Source of the DNA: Variovorax paradoxus
GTDB taxonomy: Bacteria; Pseudomonadota; Gammaproteobacteria; Burkholderiales; Burkholderiaceae_C
Length of the DNA: 64,000 bases
Reading direction: 5' to 3'
Assembly: GCF_000834655.1 (NCBI RefSeq)
Contig: NZ_JXQQ01000069.1
Coordinates: 1-64,000, forward strand
Shown: piece after piece, positions 53,035-62,692 of the stretch
Position numbering within the stretch: the first letter of the stretch is position 1
How the letters are laid out: each line of letters opens with the position of its first letter
Translations under genes and position numbers: made by a program
Notes under the pieces: model-generated
Told to the model about the DNA's origin: nothing
The model's input: the letters and a program-made list of their open reading frames with translations, nothing else
Database searches by the model: none

Positions 53035-54059
53035 AGCGGCTCCTCCGCCATCTGCTCGCACTGGTCTTCCAGCACGAGGATCTGCCCCTTCCAGTAGTCG
53101 CTCGAGCCGAACCACGGGAAGTTGATCGGAAAGATCGGGTCTTCCCAGCGGCGCGCGAGCCAGGCGCTGTAGTGGATGAGCCGCAGCGTGCGCAGCGGTT
53201 CGATCAGCGCGAGCTCGCGGCGGTCGAATTCGCGGAATTGCTCGTAGCCGTCGAGCAGGCCCGACAGCTGCGAGGTGCGCTGCGCGCGGTCGCCCGACAG
53301 CAGCATCCACAGGTCTTGCACGGCGAAGCCGGTGCGCGCGTCGTCCAGGTCGACGAAGTGCGGGCCGCCGCCGGGGCGGTCGGTGGGCGTCCAGAGGATG
53401 TTGCCGGGGTGCACGTCGCCGTGCAGGCGCAGCTTGCGGGGCTTGAGGTCGGAGGCCGGCGGCTGCAGTGCGAGGGCGGTCGCGCGAACCATGTCCAGCG
53501 CCTCGTTGCAGGTCTTTTCCCAGTCGCGCTGCATGTCGAGCGGGATCTTGTCGTTCTCCAGCAGCCAGTCGCGCGAATCGAGGCCGAAGGTCTGCAGGTC
53601 GAGCGCGGGGCGGGCCTCGAAAGGCTTGGCGCTGCCCACGGTGTGGATGCGTGCCAGGAACCTGCCGACCCATTCGAGCACTTCGAAGTTGTCGAGTTCG
53701 GGCGCGCGGCCGCCCCGGTACGGGCTCACGCTGAAGGCGAAGCCGGCGTGGTGATGCAGGGTCTTGCCGTCGAAGGCCAGCGGCGGCACGGCCGGCACTT
53801 CGCCGGCGGCCAGTTCGAGCGAGAAACCGTGCTCTTCGAGGATCTCGGCTTCGCTCCAGCGGCCGGGGCGGTAGAACTTCACCACCACCGCGCTGCGGTC
53901 TTCCAGGAACACCTGGTAGACCCGGTTTTCATAGGAGTTCAGGCCGGTGAGCCGGCCGTCGCCGTGCAGGCCGAGCGTTGCGAGCGCGTCGAGCACCACG
54001 TCGGGCGTGAGGCTCTCGTAGGGATGGGTATTGGCGGGCGCTGCGGGGGAGGGGGTCAT
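53025..54059 (-). CDS. srkA: Stress-response kinase A (SrkA/YihE/RdoA family)
   Basis: 344-residue APH-fold Ser/Thr protein kinase. Catalytic loop KLRLHGDVHPGNILW, metal-binding VDLDDARTGFAVQDLWMLLS, and N-terminal GLNSYENRVYQVFLED with AVVVKFYRPGRWS, matching YihE/SrkA. Length close to E. coli SrkA (about 328). SrkA protects against stress-induced cell death by counteracting toxin-like signalling. Preceded by an AT-poor gap; monocistronic next to DUF2855. Confidence 0.9.
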   Translation of the reverse strand: MTPSPAAPANTHPYESLTPDVVLDALATLGLHGDGRLTGLNSYENRVYQVFLEDRSAVVVKFYRPGRWSEAEILEEHGFSLELAAGEVPAVPPLAFDGKTLHHHAGFAFSVSPYRGGRAPELDNFEVLEWVGRFLARIHTVGSAKPFEARPALDLQTFGLDSRDWLLENDKIPLDMQRDWEKTCNEALDMVRATALALQPPASDLKPRKLRLHGDVHPGNILWTPTDRPGGGPHFVDLDDARTGFAVQDLWMLLSGDRAQRTSQLSGLLDGYEQFREFDRRELALIEPLRTLRLIHYSAWLARRWEDPIFPINFPWFGSSDYWKGQILVLEDQCEQMAEEPLYA

Positions 54060-54092
54060 GCAGCGATTGTCGCTACCCCCGCAGTGGCGGCG

Positions 54093-55208
54093 TCACAGTC
54101 CGCCGGGTTGTTTGTAAAGCGAAAGGATATGGCCCGTGCGCGGGTCGCCCTTGCCCCCCAGCACCTGCGCGTAGGCGGCCTGCACGGCCTCGCCGCCGCG
54201 GTGCTGCTCGGCGTGCAGCCAGGGGTTGCTCGCATCGGTCACCGTGGCGAGGAAGTTGCGCCAGGCGGCCACCATGCGCCGGCCGAATTCGTCCGCTCCC
54301 CATTCGGCGGTGCGCTTCTTGATCTGCGCGGGCGCGAAGAACAGCGTGGCGCGCGGACCCGCGAGGCTCTTGCCCGCGCCCTTGGAGGCGAGCTGCTCCA
54401 CGTGCGTGCCGCCGATCGAGCAGCTGTACTTGAGATTCGCGAAGCGCTCGTGAATGGCGTTGCGCAGCCCGCCGTTGCCGGCGAAGTCGATGTACACGCT
54501 GGGCGTATCGGCCGCGATGCTGTCGAGCGCGTCGTAGGTCACCACGCGGTGGTAGCAGCGCAGGCTTTCGCAGAAGGCCACGTTGGCCGGCGAGGTGAGT
54601 CCGATCACCTCGATGCCCTTGCGCTGGTGCAGCTGGAAGGCGGTGCCGTAGGCCGTCTTGCTCGACGCGCTCGACAACAGCATGGTCGTGGCGCCGAAGA
54701 AGTCGTTGTCGGCCATGAAGTCGTCGATCAGCCACGAGGTGATGAACAGCGGGCGCAGCAGCGCCTGCAGGTCTTCGGTGTCGGTGGTGTAGAGCGGATC
54801 GGCGTTGCAGCGGAAGTACTGGTTGTAGACCGCCGGCAGCGCGGCGCGGTGCGGGGCGGCATCGGTGAAGCGCGCGGCCGAGAGCCGGTCGGGGCTGAGC
54901 ACCGCGCTCGATGCCATCGGCCAGTAGCCGTAGAGCCGCTCGCCCACCGCCACGCCGGGGTGCAGCGATTGCACCACGCTCGCGAAGCCCCACACCGGGA
55001 TGCTGCCCCAGCCTTCTTCCTCGGAGGGAAAGAACTGCCAGTAGCTCATCGCGTCGCCGAAGGCGGCGTAGGTGATGTTGTTGGAGGTAAGGGCAAAGCT
55101 GTCGATGCGCACGCGCACCTGGCCGTCGGCCAATGGCTGGTCGGTGGCGGTGTGCAGGCGCGTGGTGGGAAGGCTGTCCTTGCGGACGAGGAGGCTGGTG
55201 GTGCTCAT
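54093..55208 (-). CDS. DUF2855-family protein
   Basis: 371 residues from ATG 55208, giving MSTTSLLVRKDSLPTTRLHT; 14 further codons are open upstream. Landmarks are ITYAAFGDAMSYWQFFP, EEEGWGSIPVWGFASVVQS, TKTAYGTAFQLHQRKGIEVI-like SSASSKTAYG and YIDFAGNGGLRNAIHERFAN. The layout resembles a divergent medium-chain dehydrogenase lacking a clear zinc site, which is how DUF2855 is usually seen. Function unknown. No partner gene; a strong terminator lies 114 nt upstream on the same strand, belonging to ohr. Confidence 0.85.
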   Translation of the reverse strand: MSTTSLLVRKDSLPTTRLHTATDQPLADGQVRVRIDSFALTSNNITYAAFGDAMSYWQFFPSEEEGWGSIPVWGFASVVQSLHPGVAVGERLYGYWPMASSAVLSPDRLSAARFTDAAPHRAALPAVYNQYFRCNADPLYTTDTEDLQALLRPLFITSWLIDDFMADNDFFGATTMLLSSASSKTAYGTAFQLHQRKGIEVIGLTSPANVAFCESLRCYHRVVTYDALDSIAADTPSVYIDFAGNGGLRNAIHERFANLKYSCSIGGTHVEQLASKGAGKSLAGPRATLFFAPAQIKKRTAEWGADEFGRRMVAAWRNFLATVTDASNPWLHAEQHRGGEAVQAAYAQVLGGKGDPRTGHILSLYKQPGGL

Positions 55209-55321
55209 GGGGTCGATCTCCACGGTGCGTTGAAGGGCGTGCGGCCACATTAGCCAAGCTTGATGAAAGGCGCTATCGCGTTGTCCCTTTCCGGGTCACG
55301 CGTGAGACAACGCGCGCCATG

Positions 55322-55352
55322 AAAAAAGCGCCCCGGCTTGTGGCCGGGGCGC
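55322..55352 (-). terminator. Intrinsic terminator of ohr
   Basis: Perfect 10-bp stem GCGCCCCGGC / GCCGGGGCGC (55328-55337 and 55343-55352) with a 5-nt loop, followed in the minus direction by six T (55327-55322). It lies 24 nt after the ohr stop, a textbook intrinsic terminator for the ohrR-ohr unit. Confidence 0.9.
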
Positions 55353-55376
55353 CTTGTTGCTTCGCGGATGGCGAAA

Positions 55377-55802
55377 TCAGACGATCACGAGTTCGACGTC
55401 GATGTTGCCGCGCGTGGCGTTCGAGTACGGGCAGACCTGGTGAGCGGTGTCGACCAGCTTCTGCTTTTGCTCGGCATCGAGGCCAGGCAGCGTGATCGCC
55501 AGTTGCACCGAGATGCCATATGCAGCGCCGCCGTTCGTCGGGCCGAGGGAAACCTTCGAGTCGATGGCCACGTCGTCGGGCACCTTCACGCTGATCTTCG
55601 GGCCGACGGCCTTCATCGCACCGATGAAGCAGGCGGCGTAGCCCACCGCGAACAGCTGCTCGGGGTTGGTGCCGGGCTTGCCCGAACCGGGCGAGCTGAG
55701 CTTGACGTCGATCGCGCCGTCGCTGGACTTCCCTGCGCCGTCACGGCCGCCGACGGTGTGGGCTTCTGCGGTGTAGAGCACTTTGTCGAGCTTGGTGGTC
55801 AT
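55377..55802 (-). CDS. ohr: Ohr, organic hydroperoxide resistance protein
   Basis: OsmC-family peroxidase of 141 residues reducing organic hydroperoxides with lipoyl or dihydrolipoamide electrons. Two catalytic cysteines: Cys58 in VGYAACFIGAM and Cys124 in HQVCPYSNATRGN, plus the conserved Arg region near GGRDG. Length is typical. Followed by a clear terminator. Lies 83 nt downstream of its regulator ohrR on the same strand. Confidence 0.96.
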   Translation of the reverse strand: MTTKLDKVLYTAEAHTVGGRDGAGKSSDGAIDVKLSSPGSGKPGTNPEQLFAVGYAACFIGAMKAVGPKISVKVPDDVAIDSKVSLGPTNGGAAYGISVQLAITLPGLDAEQKQKLVDTAHQVCPYSNATRGNIDVELVIV

Positions 55803-55885
55803 GGTGATTCCTTTGATGATGGAGGGAGGGTGAAAAAAATGCTTCTCTCAGGTTTCGATCGAAGCGGGGAGAAAAACGTTGTCGG

Positions 55886-56341
55886 TCAGGCCGCCTTCTT
55901 GACGCGGTCGCGCAGGGTCTGGATCTGCTGGGTAAGCGCGATGAGTTCGGGCACCGAGCATTCGGTGGCGGCCATGAGGCAGCCGGGGACGCTGGCCGCG
56001 CGGGCCTTGAGCTTGCGGCCGGCTGCAGTGAGCGTGATGTGCACTCGGCGCTCGTCGGCCACGTCGCGCACCCGGGCCACGTAGCCACTGGTTTCGAGGC
56101 GCTTGAGCAGCGGGGTGAGCGTGCCGGAATCGAGCGAGAGGCGTTCGCCGAGCTCGGAGACCATGGGGCCGTCCTGCTCCCAGAGGGCGAGCATGACGAG
56201 GTATTGGGGGTAGGTGAGCTGCAGCTTTTCCAGCACCGGCTTGTAGAGCCGCGTCATCGCCAGCGAGGCGGAATACACGGCGAAGCACAGCTGGTTGTCC
56301 AGCTTGAGCATTTCGTCGGCGGAGACGGTGGTGGAGCGCAT
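55886..56341 (-). CDS. ohrR: OhrR, MarR-family peroxide-sensing repressor
   Basis: 151 residues with winged helix: TYPQYLVMLALWEQDGPMVS, GERLSLDSGTLTPLLKRLET and the wing DVADERRVHITLTAAGRK. The redox Cys in DNQLCFAVYSAS (Cys19) matches OhrR sensors, and a second Cys near the C-terminus (AATECSV) suits the two-Cys subclass. Represses ohr until oxidised by organic hydroperoxide. ATG 56341 used; an ATG 21 nt upstream is possible. A palindrome suited to OhrR precedes it. Confidence 0.95.
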   Translation of the reverse strand: MRSTTVSADEMLKLDNQLCFAVYSASLAMTRLYKPVLEKLQLTYPQYLVMLALWEQDGPMVSELGERLSLDSGTLTPLLKRLETSGYVARVRDVADERRVHITLTAAGRKLKARAASVPGCLMAATECSVPELIALTQQIQTLRDRVKKAA

Positions 56342-56358
56342 GGGCTGAATTGTAGCGA

Positions 56359-56387
56359 GCAATTAAATTGTGTGCAATGCAATTTGA
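56359..56387. promoter_or_regulatory. Candidate OhrR operator
   Basis: CAATTAAATTG at 56360-56370 is a perfect 11-bp palindrome of the type bound by OhrR and MarR proteins, with a second similar sequence GTGCAATGCAATTTG at 56373-56387. It lies 18-45 nt upstream of the ohrR ATG, so it may mediate autoregulation and control of the downstream ohr. Confidence 0.6.
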
Positions 56388-56423
56388 AAGCATCCGTATC
56401 CGGGATGCCCTCAGCCGAAGCGA

Positions 56424-57263
56424 TTACGCCTTGAACCGCTTGCGCGTCAACGCCAGCGCGATCCAGAACGCCACGACCGCATACACCGCCAGCACGCCCG
56501 CATGCAGCCACCAGTCGGCCGGCCACTGGTCCATGAAGAGCGGCCGCACCAGCGCCACCGCGTTGGTGAGCGGCAGCCACGCGGCAACCGCCTTCACCGC
56601 CGAGGGCAGTTGCTCCAGCGGAAAGAACACGCCGCTCAGGAACATCATCGGTGTCATGAACAGCGTGAAGTAGTAGGTGAAGAAGTCGTAGCCCTTGGCG
56701 AGCGCGTTGAATATCAGCGCGATCGACGAGAAGGTGATGCCCGCGCCGATCAGCACCAGCCACGCGACGATCAACTTCGGGCTGTGGCTGATGCCCAGCC
56801 CGAGCATCACGAACAGGATCGCGGTGACGGTGAAGATCGACTTGAACGCCGCCCACAGCATTTCTGCCATCACGATGTCGTCCAGGCCGACCGGCGCGTT
56901 CATGATGCCGTCCCAGGTCTTCTGCACGTGCATGCGGGAGAACGCGGAATACAGCGCCTCGAAGCTCGCCGCATTCATGGCGCTCATGCAGATCGAGCCG
57001 CTCGCCAGGAACAGGATGTAGGGCACCTTCACGCCGTCCACCGCCACCTGCCCCACCAGCGCACCCATGCCGTAGCCGAAGGCCACGAGCCAGATCAGCG
57101 GCTCGGCGATGTTGCCGATGAGGCTCGGTATCGCGAGCTTGCGCCACACCAGCAGGTTGCGCAAAAACACGGGCCACCAGCGCAGCGAGATATCGGGTGC
57201 GCGCCACACCGAGGGTGAGGGGAGGGGCGATATTGTTTTTGCCATATTCGACAGGTTGCTCAT
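56424..57263 (-). CDS. ABC-2 permease, NodJ-like
   Basis: 279 residues with about six transmembrane helices. Matches the NodJ/DrrB ABC-2 export permeases: RWWPVFLRNLLVWRKLAIPS at the N-terminus, GSICMSAMNAASFEALYSAF, RMHVQKTWDGIMNAPVGLDD and MTPMMFLSGVFFPLEQLPSA. Pairs with the ATPase encoded just upstream in the operon, from which it is separated by the inverted copy of the repeat element. The substrate is not indicated; NodIJ export nodulation lipooligosaccharides in rhizobia, homologues have other roles. Confidence 0.9.
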   Translation of the reverse strand: MSNLSNMAKTISPLPSPSVWRAPDISLRWWPVFLRNLLVWRKLAIPSLIGNIAEPLIWLVAFGYGMGALVGQVAVDGVKVPYILFLASGSICMSAMNAASFEALYSAFSRMHVQKTWDGIMNAPVGLDDIVMAEMLWAAFKSIFTVTAILFVMLGLGISHSPKLIVAWLVLIGAGITFSSIALIFNALAKGYDFFTYYFTLFMTPMMFLSGVFFPLEQLPSAVKAVAAWLPLTNAVALVRPLFMDQWPADWWLHAGVLAVYAVVAFWIALALTRKRFKA

Positions 57264-57281
57264 GGCTGTTGCTTCATTTCA

Positions 57282-57379
57282 GGAATACCGTGGAACCGGC
57301 TTTGCCGGGCCGCTGGTATTGCCCCCGGCGAGGGGGTGGGCGGCCACACGAAGTGGGCAAGCCTGGGGGTGTGCCTCAT
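57282..57379 (-). repeat. Intra-operon palindromic repeat, copy 4 (inverted strand)
   Basis: Read on the minus strand it begins two nucleotides after the ATPase stop with ATGAGGCACACCCCCAGGCT, continues through GCCCACTTCGTG-type sequence, the hairpin CCCCCTCGCCGGGGG and CCCGGCAAAGCCGG, and ends at GGTATTCC. Same position and orientation relative to the preceding gene as the plus-strand copies. Confidence 0.85.
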
Positions 57380-57381
57380 GC

Positions 57382-58323
<942 letters not shown>

Positions 58324-58449
58324 GCGGCCATTCTGACGCAGGCCCGGAGCGAATGGCGCCATCGCTTGAACCGATGGACAACGCGCGCATCTTCGTCGCA
58401 ACTCCCGGCACAATCGACGCCCGATCGAGTACCGCGAGAAGAACCGAAG

Positions 58450-59292
58450 ATGCTGCGTTTCCTGTTGGCGCTGTCAGTCGTTTTGCTGCTTGGCGCTTGC
58501 GCCCAGTTTCACCGGCCGCTCGCGGCGGCAGACCGCACGAAGGTCCAGGAGGTCGATCTTCGCGTGGTGGTCGCGCAAGAGAGCTTCATGTTCTCCGCGC
58601 AGGCACCCGGTGTGAGCGCGGCCACGGGCGGTGGCCTCATCGGCGCGCTGATCGACTCGTCGGTGCAGCAGTCGCGGCAAAAGGAAATGAGTGCGGAAGT
58701 AGGCGCCATCGTCGGCCCCCTGCTCGATTACGACTACCGCGTCGAGGCCGGCCTTGCCATCGGCGAATTGCTCAGCAAGCCGAATGCGTTCCCGCTGAAG
58801 ATCGCCTCGTCGCAGGTGCTCGCGGGCATGCCGCCGAAGGCCGAGCAGGACGCCCGCATCGCCGCCACGAAGACCGGCCCCGCCTACCTGGTGCTGTTAC
58901 TGCAATATGCGCTGGAGCCCGGCCTCGGCGCCTTCACCACGCGCACCACGGCGCTGCTCTGGCAAGCCGGCAACAAGGAACCCACGTACCGCTCGGCCAC
59001 GATCTTCCAGACACCGGTGAGCGGTGGAGCGCGCGCGACCGTCGTACGCCGCTTGGCCGCCAACGACGGGCAGCAGCTCAAGGCCGTGATGCGCGATTCG
59101 ATCCAGCAGACGCTGCACGTGGTGGGGCTGGACCTGGCCGGTGCGCGCTCCGGCGCGATCCGCACCGCGCGCTTCAACGTCAACGGCACGTGGGTGACGC
59201 TGGGCGGCCAGGGCTTCGACGAGCAGCCCGGCCGCGTCGTCTTCCGCGACCAGGACCACGCGATGTATTCGGTCCGGACGGCCGCACCATGA
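58450..59292 (+). CDS. Lipoprotein of unknown function, paired with the next gene
   Basis: 280 residues. Lipobox LLLGAC at about residue 17, then an Ala/Gly-rich region with GVSAATGGGLIGALIDSSVQ, a predicted beta-rich domain and DGQQLKAVMRDSIQQTLHVV. Start ATG 58450 has no strong ribosome site. Its stop overlaps the next ORF's start (ATGA at 59289-59292). No family recognised; the pair looks like a small envelope complex. Confidence 0.8.
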   Translation: MLRFLLALSVVLLLGACAQFHRPLAAADRTKVQEVDLRVVVAQESFMFSAQAPGVSAATGGGLIGALIDSSVQQSRQKEMSAEVGAIVGPLLDYDYRVEAGLAIGELLSKPNAFPLKIASSQVLAGMPPKAEQDARIAATKTGPAYLVLLLQYALEPGLGAFTTRTTALLWQAGNKEPTYRSATIFQTPVSGGARATVVRRLAANDGQQLKAVMRDSIQQTLHVVGLDLAGARSGAIRTARFNVNGTWVTLGGQGFDEQPGRVVFRDQDHAMYSVRTAAP

Positions 59293-59981
59293 AGCAAGCT
59301 TCGCGACCGACCTCCGGCCGGGTGACGGCCGCCCTGTTCGCGCTCTGCACCATGCCCGGACTGGCGCATGCGCTCACCGAGAGCGAACCGCTCGACATGG
59401 TCTACCAGCAGGCACCGGAACAGGAGCAGCGCCCCAACGGCCCGCCGGTCGAGACCCTTCGCGCGCCGCTGGGCTGCAGGCTTTACCTCTCGGCCATCGA
59501 AGACGCCCGCAACAACCAGGTCTACGCAGGCAACCTCACGCTGATGCTGCCGACCGTGCATGCCACGCCCAGGACGGTGGAGTCGCTGCGCAGCGGCGAT
59601 GCGGGCGCATGGACGCGCGATGCGTTGCTCTCCACCAAGCGCTACGGGTTCCAGCCCATCGTCGGCGCGGCGGCTTCCGCTGCCCCCGATCCGACCCGGC
59701 AGGTCTCCGCCGTGGTCGCGCTGCGGCTGGCCCATGCGTGGTCCGCGGGGCTCAATCTCGTCTCGCACGTGGTGCTGAAGGTGAGCTACCGCCTGTCCGG
59801 CGGCACGACGGCCACGCGCCTCTATCACGGCATGGGCACGCGCACCAATTGGGCCAGCGGTAACGGCGAATTCATGTCGGTGCTCAACCTCGGCATGGAA
59901 GAGGCCGTGCGCGGCATGGCGACCGATGCCGCGGCGCTGTGCGAGGGCAAGGCCCTGCCCGCATCTGCCGTAGCGCCGTAG
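59289..59981 (+). CDS. Exported protein of unknown function, paired with lipoprotein
   Basis: 230 residues with signal peptide RVTAALFALCTMPGLAHALT and cleavage near AHA|LT. A two-Cys pattern (LGCRLYLSAIEDARNN and AALCEGK at the C-terminus) could form a disulfide. Contains EPLDMVYQQAPEQEQRPNG and DPTRQVSAVVALRLAHAWSA, a beta-strand-like stretch. No family recognised. Coupled to the lipoprotein by ATGA overlap; it ends 4 nt before the convergent LysR gene. Confidence 0.78.
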   Translation: MKQASRPTSGRVTAALFALCTMPGLAHALTESEPLDMVYQQAPEQEQRPNGPPVETLRAPLGCRLYLSAIEDARNNQVYAGNLTLMLPTVHATPRTVESLRSGDAGAWTRDALLSTKRYGFQPIVGAAASAAPDPTRQVSAVVALRLAHAWSAGLNLVSHVVLKVSYRLSGGTTATRLYHGMGTRTNWASGNGEFMSVLNLGMEEAVRGMATDAAALCEGKALPASAVAP

Positions 59982-59984
59982 CGA

Positions 59985-60875
59985 CTACATCCTCAGTCCA
60001 GTGAACTCCGACTTCATCCACTCGATGAAAGCCCGCGTGCGCGCCGGCAGCAGCCGCGCATTCGGATAGATCACGCTCACCGGCCGCGGCGGCGGCTCGA
60101 AGTCCTCGAGCACGAGCTGCAGGCGCCCCTGCGCCACGTACGGCAGCACCTGGTACGAGAAGAAGGTGCCGAATCCCATGCCTGCGGCGCAGGCCTCCAC
60201 CGCAGGCGCGAGGTGGTTGAACTCCAGCCGGTTGCTCGGCGTCACGCTGATCGTCTTGCCGCCCTCGTGGAACTGCCATTGCGGCGGCGCGTCGATGCGG
60301 CCGCGCACGCAGTCCGCGCCGTTCAGGTCGCGCGGATGCCGTGGCGTGCCGTGGCGCGCGAGGTAGTCGGGGCTCACCGCCACCACGCGCCGGATGGTGC
60401 CCAGCGTCTGCGCGACGAGCGACGAATCTTCCAGCGGGCTGATGCGGATGCCCACGTCGATGTTCTCCTCCAGCAGGTTCACCGCGCGGTCGTACAGCAG
60501 CACGCTGCAGCGCACCTTGTCGTAGCGCTTCATGAATCGCGTGATGGCCGGCGCCACGTACATGTGGCCGAACAGCACTGGCGCCGTGATGGTGAGCTGG
60601 CCCGCCGGCTCGCGCGCCTCCGCGTTGAGCGCGCGGTCGGCCGCATCGGCCGCAAGCAGCACCTCGCGCGCGCTCGGCAGGTAGTGGCGGCCTTCCTCGG
60701 TGAGCGACAGGCGACGGGTGGTGCGGTGGAACAGGCGCACGCCCAGGTGCGCCTCGAGCGCGGCGAGCGAGCGCACCACCGCGGGCAATGAAGTGCCGAG
60801 GGATTCGGCAGCGCGGGTCATGCTGCCCTGCTCGGCGATCTGTACGAAGGTCTGCATGGCTTTGAAACGGTCCAT
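59985..60875 (-). CDS. LysR-family transcriptional regulator
   Basis: 296 residues of the CrgA/AaeR-like subgroup: MDRFKAMQTFVQIAEQGSMT then RAAESLGTSLPAVVRSLAAL, and effector domain with VTITAPVLFGHMYVAPAITR-like GQLTITAPVLFGHMYVAPAI and LEENIDVGIRISPLEDSSLV. Divergent from a GST gene 125 nt away, a common pairing in Burkholderiales for stress or xenobiotic response; it probably regulates that gene. Confidence 0.93.
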   Translation of the reverse strand: MDRFKAMQTFVQIAEQGSMTRAAESLGTSLPAVVRSLAALEAHLGVRLFHRTTRRLSLTEEGRHYLPSAREVLLAADAADRALNAEAREPAGQLTITAPVLFGHMYVAPAITRFMKRYDKVRCSVLLYDRAVNLLEENIDVGIRISPLEDSSLVAQTLGTIRRVVAVSPDYLARHGTPRHPRDLNGADCVRGRIDAPPQWQFHEGGKTISVTPSNRLEFNHLAPAVEACAAGMGFGTFFSYQVLPYVAQGRLQLVLEDFEPPPRPVSVIYPNARLLPARTRAFIEWMKSEFTGLRM

Positions 60876-61000
60876 GACCCGATTAAACCGGAAAACGCAG
60901 CAGTCAAATACAGAAATGGCTATTCATTCATTGAGCGCAAGAGAGAAGAATCGAGGGCATGCCATCCCGGCCCTCGTCTCGATCTTCGAAAGGACCTTTC

Positions 61001-61654
61001 ATGAACGCCATTGCCACCCGCCCCGCGCAACCCATCAAGCTCTACGGCAGCGCCATCTCGGGCCACGTGCACCGTGTGCGGCTGTTTCTCTCGATGCTCG
61101 GCCTGCCCTTCGAAATCGTCGAGCTCGACCTGAAGAAGCGCGACAACCGCACGCCCGAATTCCTGGCGCGCAACCCTTTCGGCCAGGTGCCGGTGATCGA
61201 GGACGGCGACGTCACGCTGGCCGATTCCAACGCGATCCTGGTCTACCTGAACGCGCGCTATTCGGCTGACCCGGCGCGCTGGATGCCGCAGGACGCGGTG
61301 GGCGCGGCGCGCGTGCAGCGCTGGTTCTCGGTGGCGGCCGGCCCGCTGGCCTATGGCCCGGCCGCGGCGCGCGTGATGGCGCTCTTCGGCCTCGCGGTCG
61401 ATCCCACCGAGACGGTGACGCGTTCGCACGCGCTGCTCTCGGTGATGGAGATTCACCTGGAACGACAGCCTTTCCTCGCCGGCCCCGAAGCCACGCTGGC
61501 CGACATCTCGAACTACGCCTACGTGGCGCATGCGCCGGAAGGCCGCGTGGCGCTCGACGGTTATCCGCGCGTGCGCGAATGGCTGGCCCGCGTCGAGGCC
61601 TTGCCCGGTTTCGTGCCGATGGTGCGCACGCCGGTCGGACTGGCGGCCGCATGA
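61001..61654 (+). CDS. Glutathione S-transferase family protein
   Basis: 217 residues with thioredoxin-like N-domain IKLYGSAISGHVHRVRLFLS, PFEIVELDLKKRDNRTPEFL and NPFGQVPVIEDGDVTLADSN (cis-Pro in VPVIED, glutathione-site ADSNAI), then the helical C-domain. No conserved catalytic Cys or Tyr at the active-site loop (SAISGH), so a Ser-type site is plausible. AGGACC precedes the ATG. Divergent from LysR; followed 61 nt later by the PNPOx protein, likely co-transcribed. Confidence 0.9.
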   Translation: MNAIATRPAQPIKLYGSAISGHVHRVRLFLSMLGLPFEIVELDLKKRDNRTPEFLARNPFGQVPVIEDGDVTLADSNAILVYLNARYSADPARWMPQDAVGAARVQRWFSVAAGPLAYGPAAARVMALFGLAVDPTETVTRSHALLSVMEIHLERQPFLAGPEATLADISNYAYVAHAPEGRVALDGYPRVREWLARVEALPGFVPMVRTPVGLAAA

Positions 61655-61715
61655 GCGCGCGAAGGGCCGCTCCCAAGCAAGCTCGCACCGCAGCGCGACG
61701 CGTGGAGGTATTCCT

Positions 61716-62687
61716 ATGATTTCCGCACCTTTCCACGCCGGCGAGCGCGCGCTGCAGCTGCAGGCCGGCTCGCGCGAACAGATGGCCGTTGCGGGGCCGC
61801 GCGTGATCCGCGACTACATGCCCGACCAGCACCGCGAGTTCTTCGCGCAACTGCCCTTCGTCGTGGTCGGCAGCCTCGATGCGAACCTGCAGCCGTGGGC
61901 CAGCGTGCTCGCGGCGCCCGCGGGCTTTGCGCATTCGCCCGATGCAACGCACCTGCGCATCGATGCGCTGCCAGCGTCGGGCGATCCGCTCGCAGGCCAG
62001 CTTGCGCTGGGCGCCCCTCTCGGCCTGTTGGGCATCGAGCCGCACACGCGGCGGCGCAACCGAATGAACGGCACGGTCGAATCGCTCGATGCCGCGGGCT
62101 TCATGCTCCAGGTGCAGCAGAGCTTCGGCAACTGCCCGCGGTACATCCAGGCGCGCGAGCCGGTGTTCGTGCCCAAGCGCGCAGACAGCGCGCCCGTCCA
62201 ATGGCTCGATGCGCTCGATCTCGATGCGCAGCGGCTCATCGGCAGCGCGGACACGCTCTTCATCGCCACGGCCTACCCCGACGAAGCAGCGGTGGGCGAC
62301 GAAGCCGATGCCAGTTCGCACGGCGTCGACGTGTCGCATCGCGGCGGCCGGCCCGGCTTCGTGCGCGTCGACGAAGGCGGCGTACTGACCGTGCCCGACT
62401 TCAACGGCAACCGCTTCTTCAACACGCTCGGCAACCTGCTGGCGCATCCGCGCGCGGGCCTGCTGTTCATCGACTACGACAACGGCGAACTGCTGCACGT
62501 GGCGGCCACCGCGGAGATCGTGCTGGACGGACCCGAGCTCGCCGAGTTCGAAGGCGCCGAGCGCCTGCTGCGCCTGCACGTCGAGCACGCGCTGCGCCGG
62601 CCTGCCGCGCTGCCGCTGCGCTGGGGCGACGCGCAGCTGTCGCCGCACTTGGCGGGCACGGGACACTGGGCCAGCGCGCGCGGCTGA
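61716..62687 (+). CDS. Pyridoxamine 5'-phosphate oxidase-fold (split-barrel flavin) protein
   Basis: 323 residues, with GGAGG 8 nt before the ATG. Opens MISAPFHAGERALQLQAGSR and has a split-barrel FMN-type domain (RDYMPDQHREFFAQLPFVVV, DANLQPWASVLAAPAGF) followed by VDEGGVLTVPDFNGNRFFNT and GNLLAHPRAGLLFIDYDNGE, features of PNPOx-like proteins often found fused to ferredoxin reductases. No reductase domain is present here. Convergent with the P450; possibly co-transcribed with GST. Confidence 0.85.
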   Translation: MISAPFHAGERALQLQAGSREQMAVAGPRVIRDYMPDQHREFFAQLPFVVVGSLDANLQPWASVLAAPAGFAHSPDATHLRIDALPASGDPLAGQLALGAPLGLLGIEPHTRRRNRMNGTVESLDAAGFMLQVQQSFGNCPRYIQAREPVFVPKRADSAPVQWLDALDLDAQRLIGSADTLFIATAYPDEAAVGDEADASSHGVDVSHRGGRPGFVRVDEGGVLTVPDFNGNRFFNTLGNLLAHPRAGLLFIDYDNGELLHVAATAEIVLDGPELAEFEGAERLLRLHVEHALRRPAALPLRWGDAQLSPHLAGTGHWASARG

Positions 62688-62692
62688 ATCGG

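Noticed and set aside
55854..55863. TTCGATCGAA palindrome between ohrR and ohr
   Set aside because: Ten-bp palindromes of this composition are common in GC-rich DNA, and it is not placed at a clear promoter; no supporting second site.
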